Positions 23,029-28,259 of a stretch of 28,259 nucleotides of DNA are shown piece by piece (position 1 is the stretch's first letter; every line of letters starts with the position of its first letter). Both the position numbers and the translations under genes were made by a program. The stretch lies in the IMG/VR virus record IMGVR_UViG_3300042883_000340, positions 1 to 28,259 of that record; one strand, written 5' to 3'. The notes beneath the pieces were generated by a model. The model was not told the origin of the DNA and searched no databases. It saw only the letters and a list, made by a program, of their open reading frames with translations. Source of the stretch: a virus.

Positions 23029-23075
23029 TTGCACACATTTTACATATTTCGGTTATACTACCCCTATATATGCAT

Positions 23076-23522
23076 TTACAATTCATTCGTGTTTGTGTCA
23101 CTTGGTTTAATGATATTTACCTTTATTTCGTTTATTGATTCGCCATTTGTTGTTACATCGCTACTATCTTTAATTCCGAGTTTACGTGCAATTAAATTAG
23201 GGTCAAACAATTTTACCGCTGCGCCTTTAAAGTTGTGAATATAGCAATGTTTCCTTATATACGCGATGATGGGGGTGTATTCGGAATATCGACCTTCTTT
23301 GTTTTTAGAATAGTCGCCTAAATCGTTTATAATTTCCTTTTGAAATAGGTATACTTCAAAGCCATCAAATGTTACAGGTGTTTCAAGAGGTGTTTTAACT
23401 TGTTTTCCGTCTTTACCTACGTAATCCGTTCGATACATTGGATTTTCTGATTCGTGTTTTACGTAGTCTTTAAATAGCTGAAGTAGTTTTTCGGGTGTTT
23501 CTATTAGTTTAGGTTTTGGCAT
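23076..23522 (-). CDS. terS: Terminase small subunit
   Basis: This 148-residue protein has the pattern TFDGFEVYLFQKEI, then YTPIIAYIRKHCYIHNFKGA and FDPNLIARKLGIKDSSDV, matching the gp3-like small terminase family in which the NPNIIARKLGLKD block is the hallmark. The C-terminus is polar (ESINEIKVNIIKPSDTNTN). It recognises the packaging site and regulates TerL. It precedes terL with a gap of 41 bases to the GTG. The packaging site is not identified. Confidence 0.8.
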   Translation of the reverse strand: MPKPKLIETPEKLLQLFKDYVKHESENPMYRTDYVGKDGKQVKTPLETPVTFDGFEVYLFQKEIINDLGDYSKNKEGRYSEYTPIIAYIRKHCYIHNFKGAAVKLFDPNLIARKLGIKDSSDVTTNGESINEIKVNIIKPSDTNTNEL

Positions 23523-23523
23523 T

Positions 23524-23724
23524 TTAATTAGGGTTATAATAATAATTATTGTATTCGTCTTTTGTTACGGGGTGAACCTCCATATCGTAAAGTCTGTAAT
23601 CTATAAAAACAGCGTAATTTATTTCAGTTACTTTCATGATTAGTTTGAGCGCGTTCCATTCAGATTTATGTTTTGATGGATTCATAAATACAATGTAGTA
23701 ATCACTTGTTAAATATAGGCTCAT
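23524..23724 (-). CDS. Small protein before terminase
   Basis: This 66-residue protein (MSLYLTSDYYIVFMNPSKHK, then LIMKVTEINYAVFIDYRLYD, ending in Asn/Tyr-rich NNYYYNPN) is strand-rich. It overlaps the upstream gene by four bases (23724-23721) and abuts terS (stop 23524, terS ATG at 23522). No family is recognised. It may be co-expressed with terminase. Confidence 0.55.
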   Translation of the reverse strand: MSLYLTSDYYIVFMNPSKHKSEWNALKLIMKVTEINYAVFIDYRLYDMEVHPVTKDEYNNYYYNPN

Positions 23725-23942
23725 TCACTTTTTTTTCTCCGTCTTTTTGGTTTTTCTGCGGTTGGTTCTTGTTCTATGCCTGTGTAACTAATTGCTTCAG
23801 GTTCGAATAAGTAACCAAGTCCAATAGATTGGTAGTAATTAAATCTATTTGGATCAAGTTTATCGACTTCGATTCGTCTTTGTCCGAGTACGGAATCGTA
23901 TTTTACAATTACTTTTCCTTTGTGTTCGTCTTTAATTTTCAT
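23721..23942 (-). CDS. Small basic-tailed protein
   Basis: Read from the ATG at 23942 (a TTG two codons upstream is less likely) this has 73 residues. It shows MKIKDEHKGKVIVKYDSVLG, then IEVDKLDPNRFNYYQSIGLG, FEPEA and a strongly basic end, KPKRRRKKSE. The pattern of a small beta domain with a basic tail suggests nucleic-acid or head binding and is common before terminase in Bacteroidetes phages. It overlaps the sigma-like gene's end by 11 bases. Confidence 0.55.
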   Translation of the reverse strand: MKIKDEHKGKVIVKYDSVLGQRRIEVDKLDPNRFNYYQSIGLGYLFEPEAISYTGIEQEPTAEKPKRRRKKSE

Positions 23943-24522
23943 ATTCAAGTTTTATTCGTTTTAAATCTTCTTTTATTTCTTTTATCCAATAGTGAGCCGT
24001 TGTGTACGGGAGTTCAAAATACTTTCCCATTGCCCTGGCTGTCACATATCCTTTGTCGTAGTACGCTTCAAATATAATTAACTTTATTTTATCGTTAATC
24101 GTGTTTCTGTAAATTTCGATACATGACTTTTCAAGTTGGTATTTTTGTTCCTGTGCTATTTTAGATATTAAATCAGAATCATCGTTTGTTTCGTTTGAAT
24201 GACTTTCTAAGGCGGTTACTAAGTCATCTTTATTGCTTTGTGATGTATTCCAAAGGATTTGTTTTTTAATGGTGTTTAAAAGGTAGCTTTTGATTTCGTT
24301 TTCCGTGTTTATATTCGGGTTTAACTTAACTAAATATAGATAAGAATTGTTTATTACGGTGTCGGCACTTATTGGGCTACTCATTCTAACCAAAAAATAG
24401 TTAGTATACTTTCTGATTTCAGGATAATTCGTGTTAATGTATTTGTCAAGAATTGCTTTCAAACCATTGGATAAAATCTTTAAACCACACGCGACGCCTG
24501 ACATTTGAACAAAAACATTCAT
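23932..24522 (-). CDS. ECF sigma-like transcription factor
   Basis: This protein of up to 196 residues resembles small (ECF-type) sigma factors. Region 2 is suggested by LDKYINTNYPEIRKYTNYFL and ADTVINNSYLYLVK, with EIKSYLLNTIKKQILWNTS equivalent to the end of region 2. A region-4-like HTH lies at 155-188 (AYYDKGYVTARAMGKYFELP, then TAHYWIKEIKEDL). The ATG at 24522 makes a 77-base overlap with the upstream gene; a TTG at 24462 would cut this to 17 and start right at the sigma core, so the true start is open. The location between early and late blocks suggests a late-gene activator. Some relatives may be annotated as terminase small subunits. Confidence 0.6.
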   Translation of the reverse strand: MNVFVQMSGVACGLKILSNGLKAILDKYINTNYPEIRKYTNYFLVRMSSPISADTVINNSYLYLVKLNPNINTENEIKSYLLNTIKKQILWNTSQSNKDDLVTALESHSNETNDDSDLISKIAQEQKYQLEKSCIEIYRNTINDKIKLIIFEAYYDKGYVTARAMGKYFELPYTTAHYWIKEIKEDLKRIKLEYEN

Positions 24523-24649
24523 TCTCTTTTTTACCCGTTTTTAGTTCCTTAATTTTCTTCAGCTTATTTAAACTGACTTTCGAATACTTAACAACGTCCT
24601 GTGATAACGCTATTTCGTTTATTACTTCGCGCTCAACTTGTTCAAACAT
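24446..24649 (-). CDS. Small Cys-containing protein before sigma-like gene
   Basis: Sixty-seven residues are read from the ATG at 24649. The frame is open further upstream to 24745, but that would overlap the membrane protein gene more. It shows MFEQVEREVINEIALSQD, a helical region (KLKKIKELKTGKKEN), and CFCSNVRRRVWFKDFIQWFE, a motif I know from small Bacteroidetes phage proteins in this position. CxC and the basic/aromatic tail suggest a metal- or nucleic-acid-binding end. The function is unknown. Confidence 0.55.
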   Translation of the reverse strand: MFEQVEREVINEIALSQDVVKYSKVSLNKLKKIKELKTGKKENECFCSNVRRRVWFKDFIQWFESNS

Positions 24650-24876
24650 ATTTCTAATGAATAAGCAATTAAAGCCGCCATACATGACATAAAAAAGCTG
24701 CCCGTATAAATTAAAGATGTCCAAAACGACCAACATTTCCAGCAACCTAAACTCGAATGGATATAATCTGAAAGGTGCGAAATATTAATCTGTTTAAATA
24801 TAAAATCAAAAAGCAGCTGCAAAGGTTCGAAATTAACAAACCACCACGCAACTGATATAATAAAAAGTAACTCCAT
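24622..24876 (-). CDS. Small membrane protein with CxxC
   Basis: This 84-residue protein has an N-terminal hydrophobic segment (MELLFIISVAWWFVNFEPLQ), a polar middle (HLSDYIHSSLGCWKCW) and a second membrane segment (GSFFMSCMAALIAYSLEI). GCWKCWSFW puts CxxC at the membrane boundary. The pattern is common in Bacteroidetes phages just before the sigma-like/terminase genes. Two membrane segments make a holin-like function possible, but it is far from the endolysin. It overlaps the next gene by 28 bases. Confidence 0.6.
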   Translation of the reverse strand: MELLFIISVAWWFVNFEPLQLLFDFIFKQINISHLSDYIHSSLGCWKCWSFWTSLIYTGSFFMSCMAALIAYSLEICLNKLSAK

Positions 24877-24896
24877 TCCTAAAATTTTAAGCTAAA

Positions 24897-25541
24897 TTAA
24901 AACAATTTTTGTTGTGAAGTATAATTTTTAATTCTTTGAATTGCCTTTTCGTAATATTCAATATCTAATTCACACGCTGTTAAATCAAATCCGTAATCGT
25001 GACAAGCAATGGCAATACTGCCACTGCCTAAGTGGGTGTCAAGTATTTTGTCTCCTTGCTTTGCGTATTTGTCAAGTAGCCATTTGTAAAGTTTGTAAGG
25101 TTTCTCTGTTGGATGGAATGTATTTTGAGCAATTAACGCAGCTCTATTTAATTTAAATTGCCTTGTAACAGTCTCAAATGAAGTCCAAGCCATTTCACCA
25201 TCTGACATTGTTAAATCATTTTGCCCTTTATACCAAAAAATCCATGCTTTTGTTGGCTCTAAATATTCAGTAAAATAGTTACCACCCCAAATAATTTGAT
25301 TTTTTGAAACTCTTTTTAATTCGTAAAAATATTCTTTAGATGGTATTGCGTTATCCCAATTCTTTTGGGTGTGTTCTTTTCTGTTATGCTTTGGGTTCTT
25401 ATTTATACTTTTCTTTTGTCCGTCAATTCCTATCCCATAAGGCGGGTCAACAATAGCCAAATTAAAATAGTTATCTGTATACCGAGCCATTAGCTCCATG
25501 TTATCTTCATTAGTTATTTTTATTTTATCTGTTACTTGCAT
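24897..25541 (-). CDS. DNA adenine N6-methyltransferase (beta class order)
   Basis: This 214-residue protein has motif IV DPPYGIG (32-38) before motif I DTHLGSGS (168-175), the order of the beta class (N6_N4_Mtase). HPTEKP (143-148) is the expected X motif, and CELDIEYYEKA follows as motif II. The specificity region is short. It is a solitary methyltransferase, with no restriction partner in the window. It could protect phage DNA against host restriction or mark it for regulation. It overlaps the zinc protein gene by 17 bases. Target sequence unknown. Confidence 0.87.
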   Translation of the reverse strand: MQVTDKIKITNEDNMELMARYTDNYFNLAIVDPPYGIGIDGQKKSINKNPKHNRKEHTQKNWDNAIPSKEYFYELKRVSKNQIIWGGNYFTEYLEPTKAWIFWYKGQNDLTMSDGEMAWTSFETVTRQFKLNRAALIAQNTFHPTEKPYKLYKWLLDKYAKQGDKILDTHLGSGSIAIACHDYGFDLTACELDIEYYEKAIQRIKNYTSQQKLF

Positions 25542-25887
25542 AACTAATTAATTTTCTTTTATAGTTTAACAAACGACCTAATCCACATGAACAAAGTTCT
25601 AAACGGTCCGTGTATTTCTGCGCTAAATTAGGCAAATAACCTTTGTTTGCTAACTTAATAAAATCGCTTAATGTTCTAAGACGTGTTTGCATTCCTAAAA
25701 TCATATCGTTAAGTTCTTCAATACGCTCTTTAATTAATTCAGGGTCTAATTCAGCTCCCGTTCCTGTGCAACTCATGCATTCGTAATCGACTACGTCCTG
25801 TAAATAAGGAATATCAGTATCGTTGTGTTCTATTGTTATAGTTCCCCAGCCGTTACATTCTTGGCAATCTTTTGTTAAATTTTTCAT
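25525..25887 (-). CDS. DnaJ-like zinc-finger protein without J domain
   Basis: This 120-residue protein has two CxxCxGxG modules, CQECNGWG (8-15) and CMSCTGTG (37-44), the hallmark of the DnaJ cysteine-rich domain, together one zinc site. A long helical middle (ELIKERIEELNDMILGMQTR) and a further LCSCGLG follow. There is no J domain. It is the first gene after a terminator and promoter pair, so it opens a transcript with the methyltransferase. It may bind unfolded protein or nucleic acid; the family is common in phages but uncharacterised. Confidence 0.7.
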   Translation of the reverse strand: MKNLTKDCQECNGWGTITIEHNDTDIPYLQDVVDYECMSCTGTGAELDPELIKERIEELNDMILGMQTRLRTLSDFIKLANKGYLPNLAQKYTDRLELCSCGLGRLLNYKRKLISYASNR

Positions 25888-25910
25888 AATATAAAGTTAA
25901 ATTGTTTCTA

Positions 25911-25940
25911 CAAATATACTAAAAAGAATAACACTACAAA
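25911..25940 (-). promoter_or_regulatory. Promoter of zinc protein/methyltransferase operon
   Basis: TATATTTG (25918-25911) and TTTG (25940-25937) are 18 bases apart, matching the Bacteroidetes consensus. It follows directly on a terminator. Confidence 0.75.
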
Positions 25941-25969
25941 TAAAAAAGCGGAATTTTTTACGTTCCGCC
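25941..25969 (-). terminator. Intrinsic terminator of the recombination operon
   Basis: On the minus strand GCGGAA (25968-25963) pairs with TTCCGC (25953-25948) around a 9-base loop, followed by TTTTTTA (25947-25941). It ends the ERF-to-regulator transcript. Confidence 0.85.
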
Positions 25970-25975
25970 TTAAAT

Positions 25976-26179
25976 TTAATTTTTTAAGAACGCTCCAAGC
26001 CTTTCAATTGTTCGTGAACTTATATTTGTTTTATAGTTTAGGAACTTGAACAATATAGGTTGGTTAATCTTAACTAACTTGGAAAACGCATTTAAACTTA
26101 GTTCGTGTTTCGTTAAGTAATCAATTATCATTTTCCTCGTAACCTGGTTTATATTGCTTAAAATTTGCGCTTCTCTCAT
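25976..26179 (-). CDS. XRE-like helix-turn-helix protein
   Basis: This 67-residue protein is a single HTH domain: MIIDYLTKHELSLNAFSKLV as helices 1-2, KINQPILFKFLNYKTNIS as recognition helix and following, and RTIERLGAFLKN as the last helix. This is the Cro/CI layout without a dimerisation domain, so Cro-like rather than CI-like. It overlaps the preceding gene by four bases and is the last gene before a strong terminator. It may repress the early promoters; no operator was identified. It does not by itself argue for lysogeny. Confidence 0.75.
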   Translation of the reverse strand: MREAQILSNINQVTRKMIIDYLTKHELSLNAFSKLVKINQPILFKFLNYKTNISSRTIERLGAFLKN

Positions 26180-26412
26180 TTTCCGTTTAAAAAGTCATCA
26201 AAATCTTTATTACCATAGCTCGGTTTTTCACTTTGCGTTTGTTCCGTTGGCTTAAAGTCATTCACAAAGATTTTAAAATCAGGTTGTTTTTCTTCTTTTT
26301 TGTAGTTATTAACCCACATTGAATATTTAACATCGTTAATTGTAAAGTTTATTACTTCGCCTTTTTGCGTTTGCTTTTTCCACGCTCCGGTACTCCATTT
26401 TTTTTCTTCCAT
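26176..26412 (-). CDS. Small protein with acidic tail, recombination operon
   Basis: This 78-residue protein has MEEKKWSTGAWKKQTQKGEV with the strand segment INFTINDVKYSMWVNNY, then DFKIFVNDFKP, a Gln/Ser-rich linker and the end NKDFDDFLNGK. A compact beta domain with a flexible acidic end recalls OB-fold ssDNA-binding proteins, but no key residues can be assigned. It lies between recombination genes and the XRE-like gene, overlapping the latter by four bases. A single-stranded-DNA role is a guess from context. Confidence 0.55.
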   Translation of the reverse strand: MEEKKWSTGAWKKQTQKGEVINFTINDVKYSMWVNNYKKEEKQPDFKIFVNDFKPTEQTQSEKPSYGNKDFDDFLNGK

Positions 26413-26414
26413 TT

Positions 26415-26576
26415 TTATTTATATATTTCAGTTACTAACTCGGTTATTTTTTCTGCGTCTTTACGAACTTTTGCCTGTCGTTCATCACTAAACGGCGAAT
26501 GCCATCTTTCATCTGAAACCGAATCAAAGTTTAAATAGGTAATAATCGCTTGAATTAATTGTTCTTTCTTTTCCAT
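26415..26576 (-). CDS. Small protein (53 aa)
   Basis: This 53-residue frame is read from ATG 26576 to TAA 26415. The product is helical and charged: MEKKEQLIQAIITYLNFDSV, then DERWHSPFSDERQAKVRKDA and the end ITELVTEIYK. It starts one base after the stop of the tiny gene upstream, and ends two bases before the next start. Packing and coding character support it; it has no recognised function. Confidence 0.55.
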   Translation of the reverse strand: MEKKEQLIQAIITYLNFDSVSDERWHSPFSDERQAKVRKDAEKITELVTEIYK

Positions 26577-26577
26577 T

Positions 26578-26658
26578 TTAATTATATTTTATTGGGTTTA
26601 TACTTTGAAGCCACATTTTTAAGACTTCAATTTTACTCTTTGTGCTTGTTTTACTCAT
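26578..26658 (-). CDS. Tiny protein (26 aa)
   Basis: This 26-codon frame begins in ATGA overlap with the previous gene (26658-26655) and ends one base before the next start. The peptide is MSKTSTKSKIEVLKMWLQSI and then NPIKYN. It fills the only gap in this operon with the same coupling rule as its neighbours. It could be a leader peptide or a short protein; the evidence is position only. Confidence 0.4.
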   Translation of the reverse strand: MSKTSTKSKIEVLKMWLQSINPIKYN

Positions 26659-26846
26659 TTTTTTTCAGCATATAAACGTGTAAACCTTTCTTGACTACAG
26701 CAAAATTCTGTAATCGTGTTTCTGTCGTTTTGTCTAAGTGTTTCGTACCACATCATGTTTCTTTTCATGTCTTTAATTTGTACAATTTGGTCAGGGCGTG
26801 TCGTATTGTAATACTTACCCATGATTTTTAATTCTTTTGTTTCCAT
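26655..26846 (-). CDS. Small basic protein
   Basis: This 63-residue protein (MGKYYNTTRPDQIVQIKDMK inside, two adjacent cysteines in TEFCCSQERF, and RLYAEKK at the end) follows the exonuclease gene by 11 bases. No family is recognised. An internal ATG at residue 9 would give a shorter form. It is probably part of the recombination operon. Confidence 0.5.
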   Translation of the reverse strand: METKELKIMGKYYNTTRPDQIVQIKDMKRNMMWYETLRQNDRNTITEFCCSQERFTRLYAEKK

Positions 26847-26857
26847 TCTATTTTTAT

Positions 26858-27529
26858 TTAAAGGTTAATTAATAATTCGTTATAATACTCCCTACATTCT
26901 TCAACTCGTTGTTTAATCTTTTCGATTACTTCTTCGTCTTTTGCTATTTTAAACACTTTTAAACGCTTTTCTTTTGGTATATGGTTAAAGTTATGCTTCG
27001 CTTGTACAAAGTCTCTTAAATCTAAACTTTCATCAATTAGGTTTTGTTTCCAATGTTCGCGCCTAACCTCGTCCTCAACTATCTGAAATGGTGTATTAAT
27101 CAGGCAATAACATAAAAGTGATTCGTTTTTTCCTGTTAACCACATATAACCCTGTAATTGGTAGTAATAATCTTTATTAGGCACTTCGGTTTCAAACCAT
27201 GGAAAAGTTGTTGCGTCCCAGCTTGATTTAACATCTAAAAGAATTTCTTTTGTATTTACATCAGGTTTACCAGTTATCCATTCGTTTGTTATTCTTTCAT
27301 CGTTTTTAAAAATACCTTTTAAACCTAAAACATTTTCAACAAGTTTAATTGATTCTGGCTCAACCTCATTCCCTTTATCCGTGTACCTACTCCAAAACTC
27401 TTTTCGGATTCCGTATTTTTCTTCAATTACAAGTTCCTGAATGTAGGTTTTACAAGTTTTAGATAAAACCTCACCTTTTGTTTTAGATGAGGTCATGATT
27501 TTACCTATTTGTGAACAGCGAATTTTCAT
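26858..27529 (-). CDS. YqaJ/lambda-exonuclease-like PD-(D/E)XK nuclease
   Basis: This 223-residue protein has the layout of the YqaJ viral recombinase family. GNEVEPESI (53-61) supplies the helix glutamate, GKPD (87-90) the metal-binding Asp, DVKSSW (99-104) the D/E-x-K core, and YYQLQGYMWLTG (122-133) the QxxxY helix. Such enzymes degrade one strand of a duplex from the 5' end to give a 3' tail for the annealing protein. The start overlaps the ERF gene stop by ATGA (27529-27526). This pairing makes a Red-type two-component system. Activity is inferred from motifs. Confidence 0.85.
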   Translation of the reverse strand: MKIRCSQIGKIMTSSKTKGEVLSKTCKTYIQELVIEEKYGIRKEFWSRYTDKGNEVEPESIKLVENVLGLKGIFKNDERITNEWITGKPDVNTKEILLDVKSSWDATTFPWFETEVPNKDYYYQLQGYMWLTGKNESLLCYCLINTPFQIVEDEVRREHWKQNLIDESLDLRDFVQAKHNFNHIPKEKRLKVFKIAKDEEVIEKIKQRVEECREYYNELLINL

Positions 27530-28038
27530 ATCAGTAATAATGCTTTTTGTTGTAATTCAGTTAATTCAAACTTCGCTTGTAGCTGTTCAATACTAAATTC
27601 TCCGTTACGTATTGCTTCAACAGCTTTTTCAAAACGTTCATTATCTATTTTTTCAGCTTTCTTATTGTTTTTTGAGTCAGGGTCACTTTCAGTTTCATCA
27701 ATTAAGAATAAACCATTTAAAGCGTATTTACGCGCGTAGCTTGAAGCCGTGCCAGTACATTGTTCGCTCGACATTCCTTTATGTTCTCCAAGTTCCGCCC
27801 AACCGTAAATTTCTACAATATCCGTTCCGTCTTTTAAAGTTGCCGTTGCTCTTAAAAATAGCTTACTACCTACTTCGATAATCGTATCGGACAAAACCAA
27901 AGTAGATTCGTGTTTGTGTAAAATAGGTTTTACCGATTCTAAAATTTGTTCAGCACTTCGATATTTAAACCCTCCGAACTTATTTAAACTTCCTTTTGGA
28001 CATTTTAATTCTGCCTGAATTTGCAATAACTTTTTCAT
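27526..28038 (-). CDS. erf: ERF-family single-strand annealing protein
   Basis: This 170-residue protein has the ERF core: KFGGFKYRSAEQILESVKPI near the N-terminus, then GMSSEQCTGTASSYARKYAL and GLFLIDETESDPD (about 88-121), the most conserved segment of the family. The C-terminal tail is Lys/Asn-rich and then helical. ERF proteins bind ssDNA and anneal complementary strands during phage genome circularisation and repair. It is the first gene after a strong promoter and is coupled to the exonuclease. Family is confident. Confidence 0.88.
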   Translation of the reverse strand: MKKLLQIQAELKCPKGSLNKFGGFKYRSAEQILESVKPILHKHESTLVLSDTIIEVGSKLFLRATATLKDGTDIVEIYGWAELGEHKGMSSEQCTGTASSYARKYALNGLFLIDETESDPDSKNNKKAEKIDNERFEKAVEAIRNGEFSIEQLQAKFELTELQQKALLLI

Positions 28039-28060
28039 AATATAAATTTTAATTGTTTGA

Positions 28061-28090
28061 CAAAGATAACTATTCTTTTTAATATAACAA
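28061..28090 (-). promoter_or_regulatory. Promoter of the recombination operon
   Basis: TATCTTTG (28068-28061) and TTG (28090-28088) at exactly 19-base spacing match the Bacteroidetes consensus. It lies in the gap between the HNH gene stop and the ERF start. Confidence 0.75.
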
Positions 28091-28100
28091 TGGAAATATT

Positions 28101-28259
28101 TTATTTTATTGTTTCTGATTTTAAAAAATTATCTCTGCAAATTATAGCTTCATCAATTGTTTTAAAAGTTCCAATGCTTTTTTTAATATTATTTATTCGC
28201 ATTCTAACTAAATAACTGTTTGAATTTAAATAAATATTATAATGACCGCTTTTAGATGT
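28101..28259 (-). CDS. HNH homing endonuclease, C-terminal part (gene starts at 315)
   Basis: Minus-strand codons are open from 28259 to TAA at 28101, 52 residues with no start needed. SGHYNIYLNSNSYLVRMRIN followed by IGTFKTIDEAIICRD is an AP2-like DNA-binding domain, the usual C-terminal domain of NUMOD4-HNH enzymes (pattern GxxxIxxxxxxxxVRMRINxxKxxIGTFxTxxEA). It continues the frame that leaves the window at base 1, in phase and with matching junction (NRHNSYK then TSKSGHY). It ends before the ERF promoter with no terminator in between. Confidence 0.85.
   Translation of the reverse strand, partial: TSKSGHYNIYLNSNSYLVRMRINNIKKSIGTFKTIDEAIICRDNFLKSETIK

Noticed and set aside
25976-26179. XRE-like protein as a sign of lysogeny
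   Set aside because: It is a lone Cro-sized domain with no CI-type repressor, integrase or attachment site in an apparently complete genome.
1-28259. tRNA genes
   Set aside because: No cloverleaf with a conserved T-arm pattern was noticed by eye in the intergenic regions; a dedicated tRNA search was not possible here.

Overview
This window looks like the complete genome of a small tailed phage of a Bacteroidetes host, most likely Flavobacterium or a relative. It is AT-rich (about one third G+C by eye). Start codons are preceded by A/T-rich sequence rather than Shine-Dalgarno sites. Several intergenic regions carry the Bacteroidetes promoter pattern TTG-N(18-23)-TAnnTTTG. The structural proteins resemble families I know from Flavobacterium and Cellulophaga siphoviruses.

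The two ends belong together. A minus-strand HNH endonuclease gene runs off position 1, and its C-terminal AP2-like part re-enters in frame at position 28259. The 28,259 bp is therefore probably a circular (or circularly permuted) genome cut inside that gene.

Layout, read in the main (minus) direction. A gene-poor control region (about 4943-5232) holds a late terminator, a nested inverted repeat and an early promoter. It is followed by an early block of small genes with overlapping ends (4942 to 3657), including three tandem paralogues, and by a lipoprotein. Next come a replication initiator-like protein, a DnaB-type helicase, a helix-turn-helix protein and the recombinase NinG (3266 to 417). 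The HNH gene spans the ends. The ERF annealing protein and a YqaJ-type exonuclease follow (28038 to 26858), then small proteins, an XRE-like regulator, a DnaJ-like zinc protein, an adenine methyltransferase and an ECF-sigma-like protein. ERF, the exonuclease and NinG together form a Red-like recombination set.

The late block (23522 to 5233) runs: small and large terminase, two fibre-like proteins, tail-tip proteins, tape measure, tail completion proteins, protease/scaffold, major capsid, probable tail tube, portal, head-tail adaptor, holin-like protein, endolysin. This is nearly the reverse of the usual portal-to-fibre order. Two tail-assembly-chaperone-like genes are embedded on the opposite strand (10989-12225). 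No integrase, CI-type repressor, DNA polymerase or primase was recognised.

The most striking unexplained signal is a pair of short leader RNAs (321-404 and 3285-3377, minus strand). Each has a promoter-like TATATTTG, a 5' hairpin, and a terminator hairpin whose apical loop is exactly complementary (7 and 8 nt) to the 5' hairpin loop. The sequences differ but the architecture is the same, which suggests a kissing-loop RNA family controlling early genes. A second signal is the octamer TCGTGTTT, found by eye 19 times on the plus strand and twice on the minus strand.
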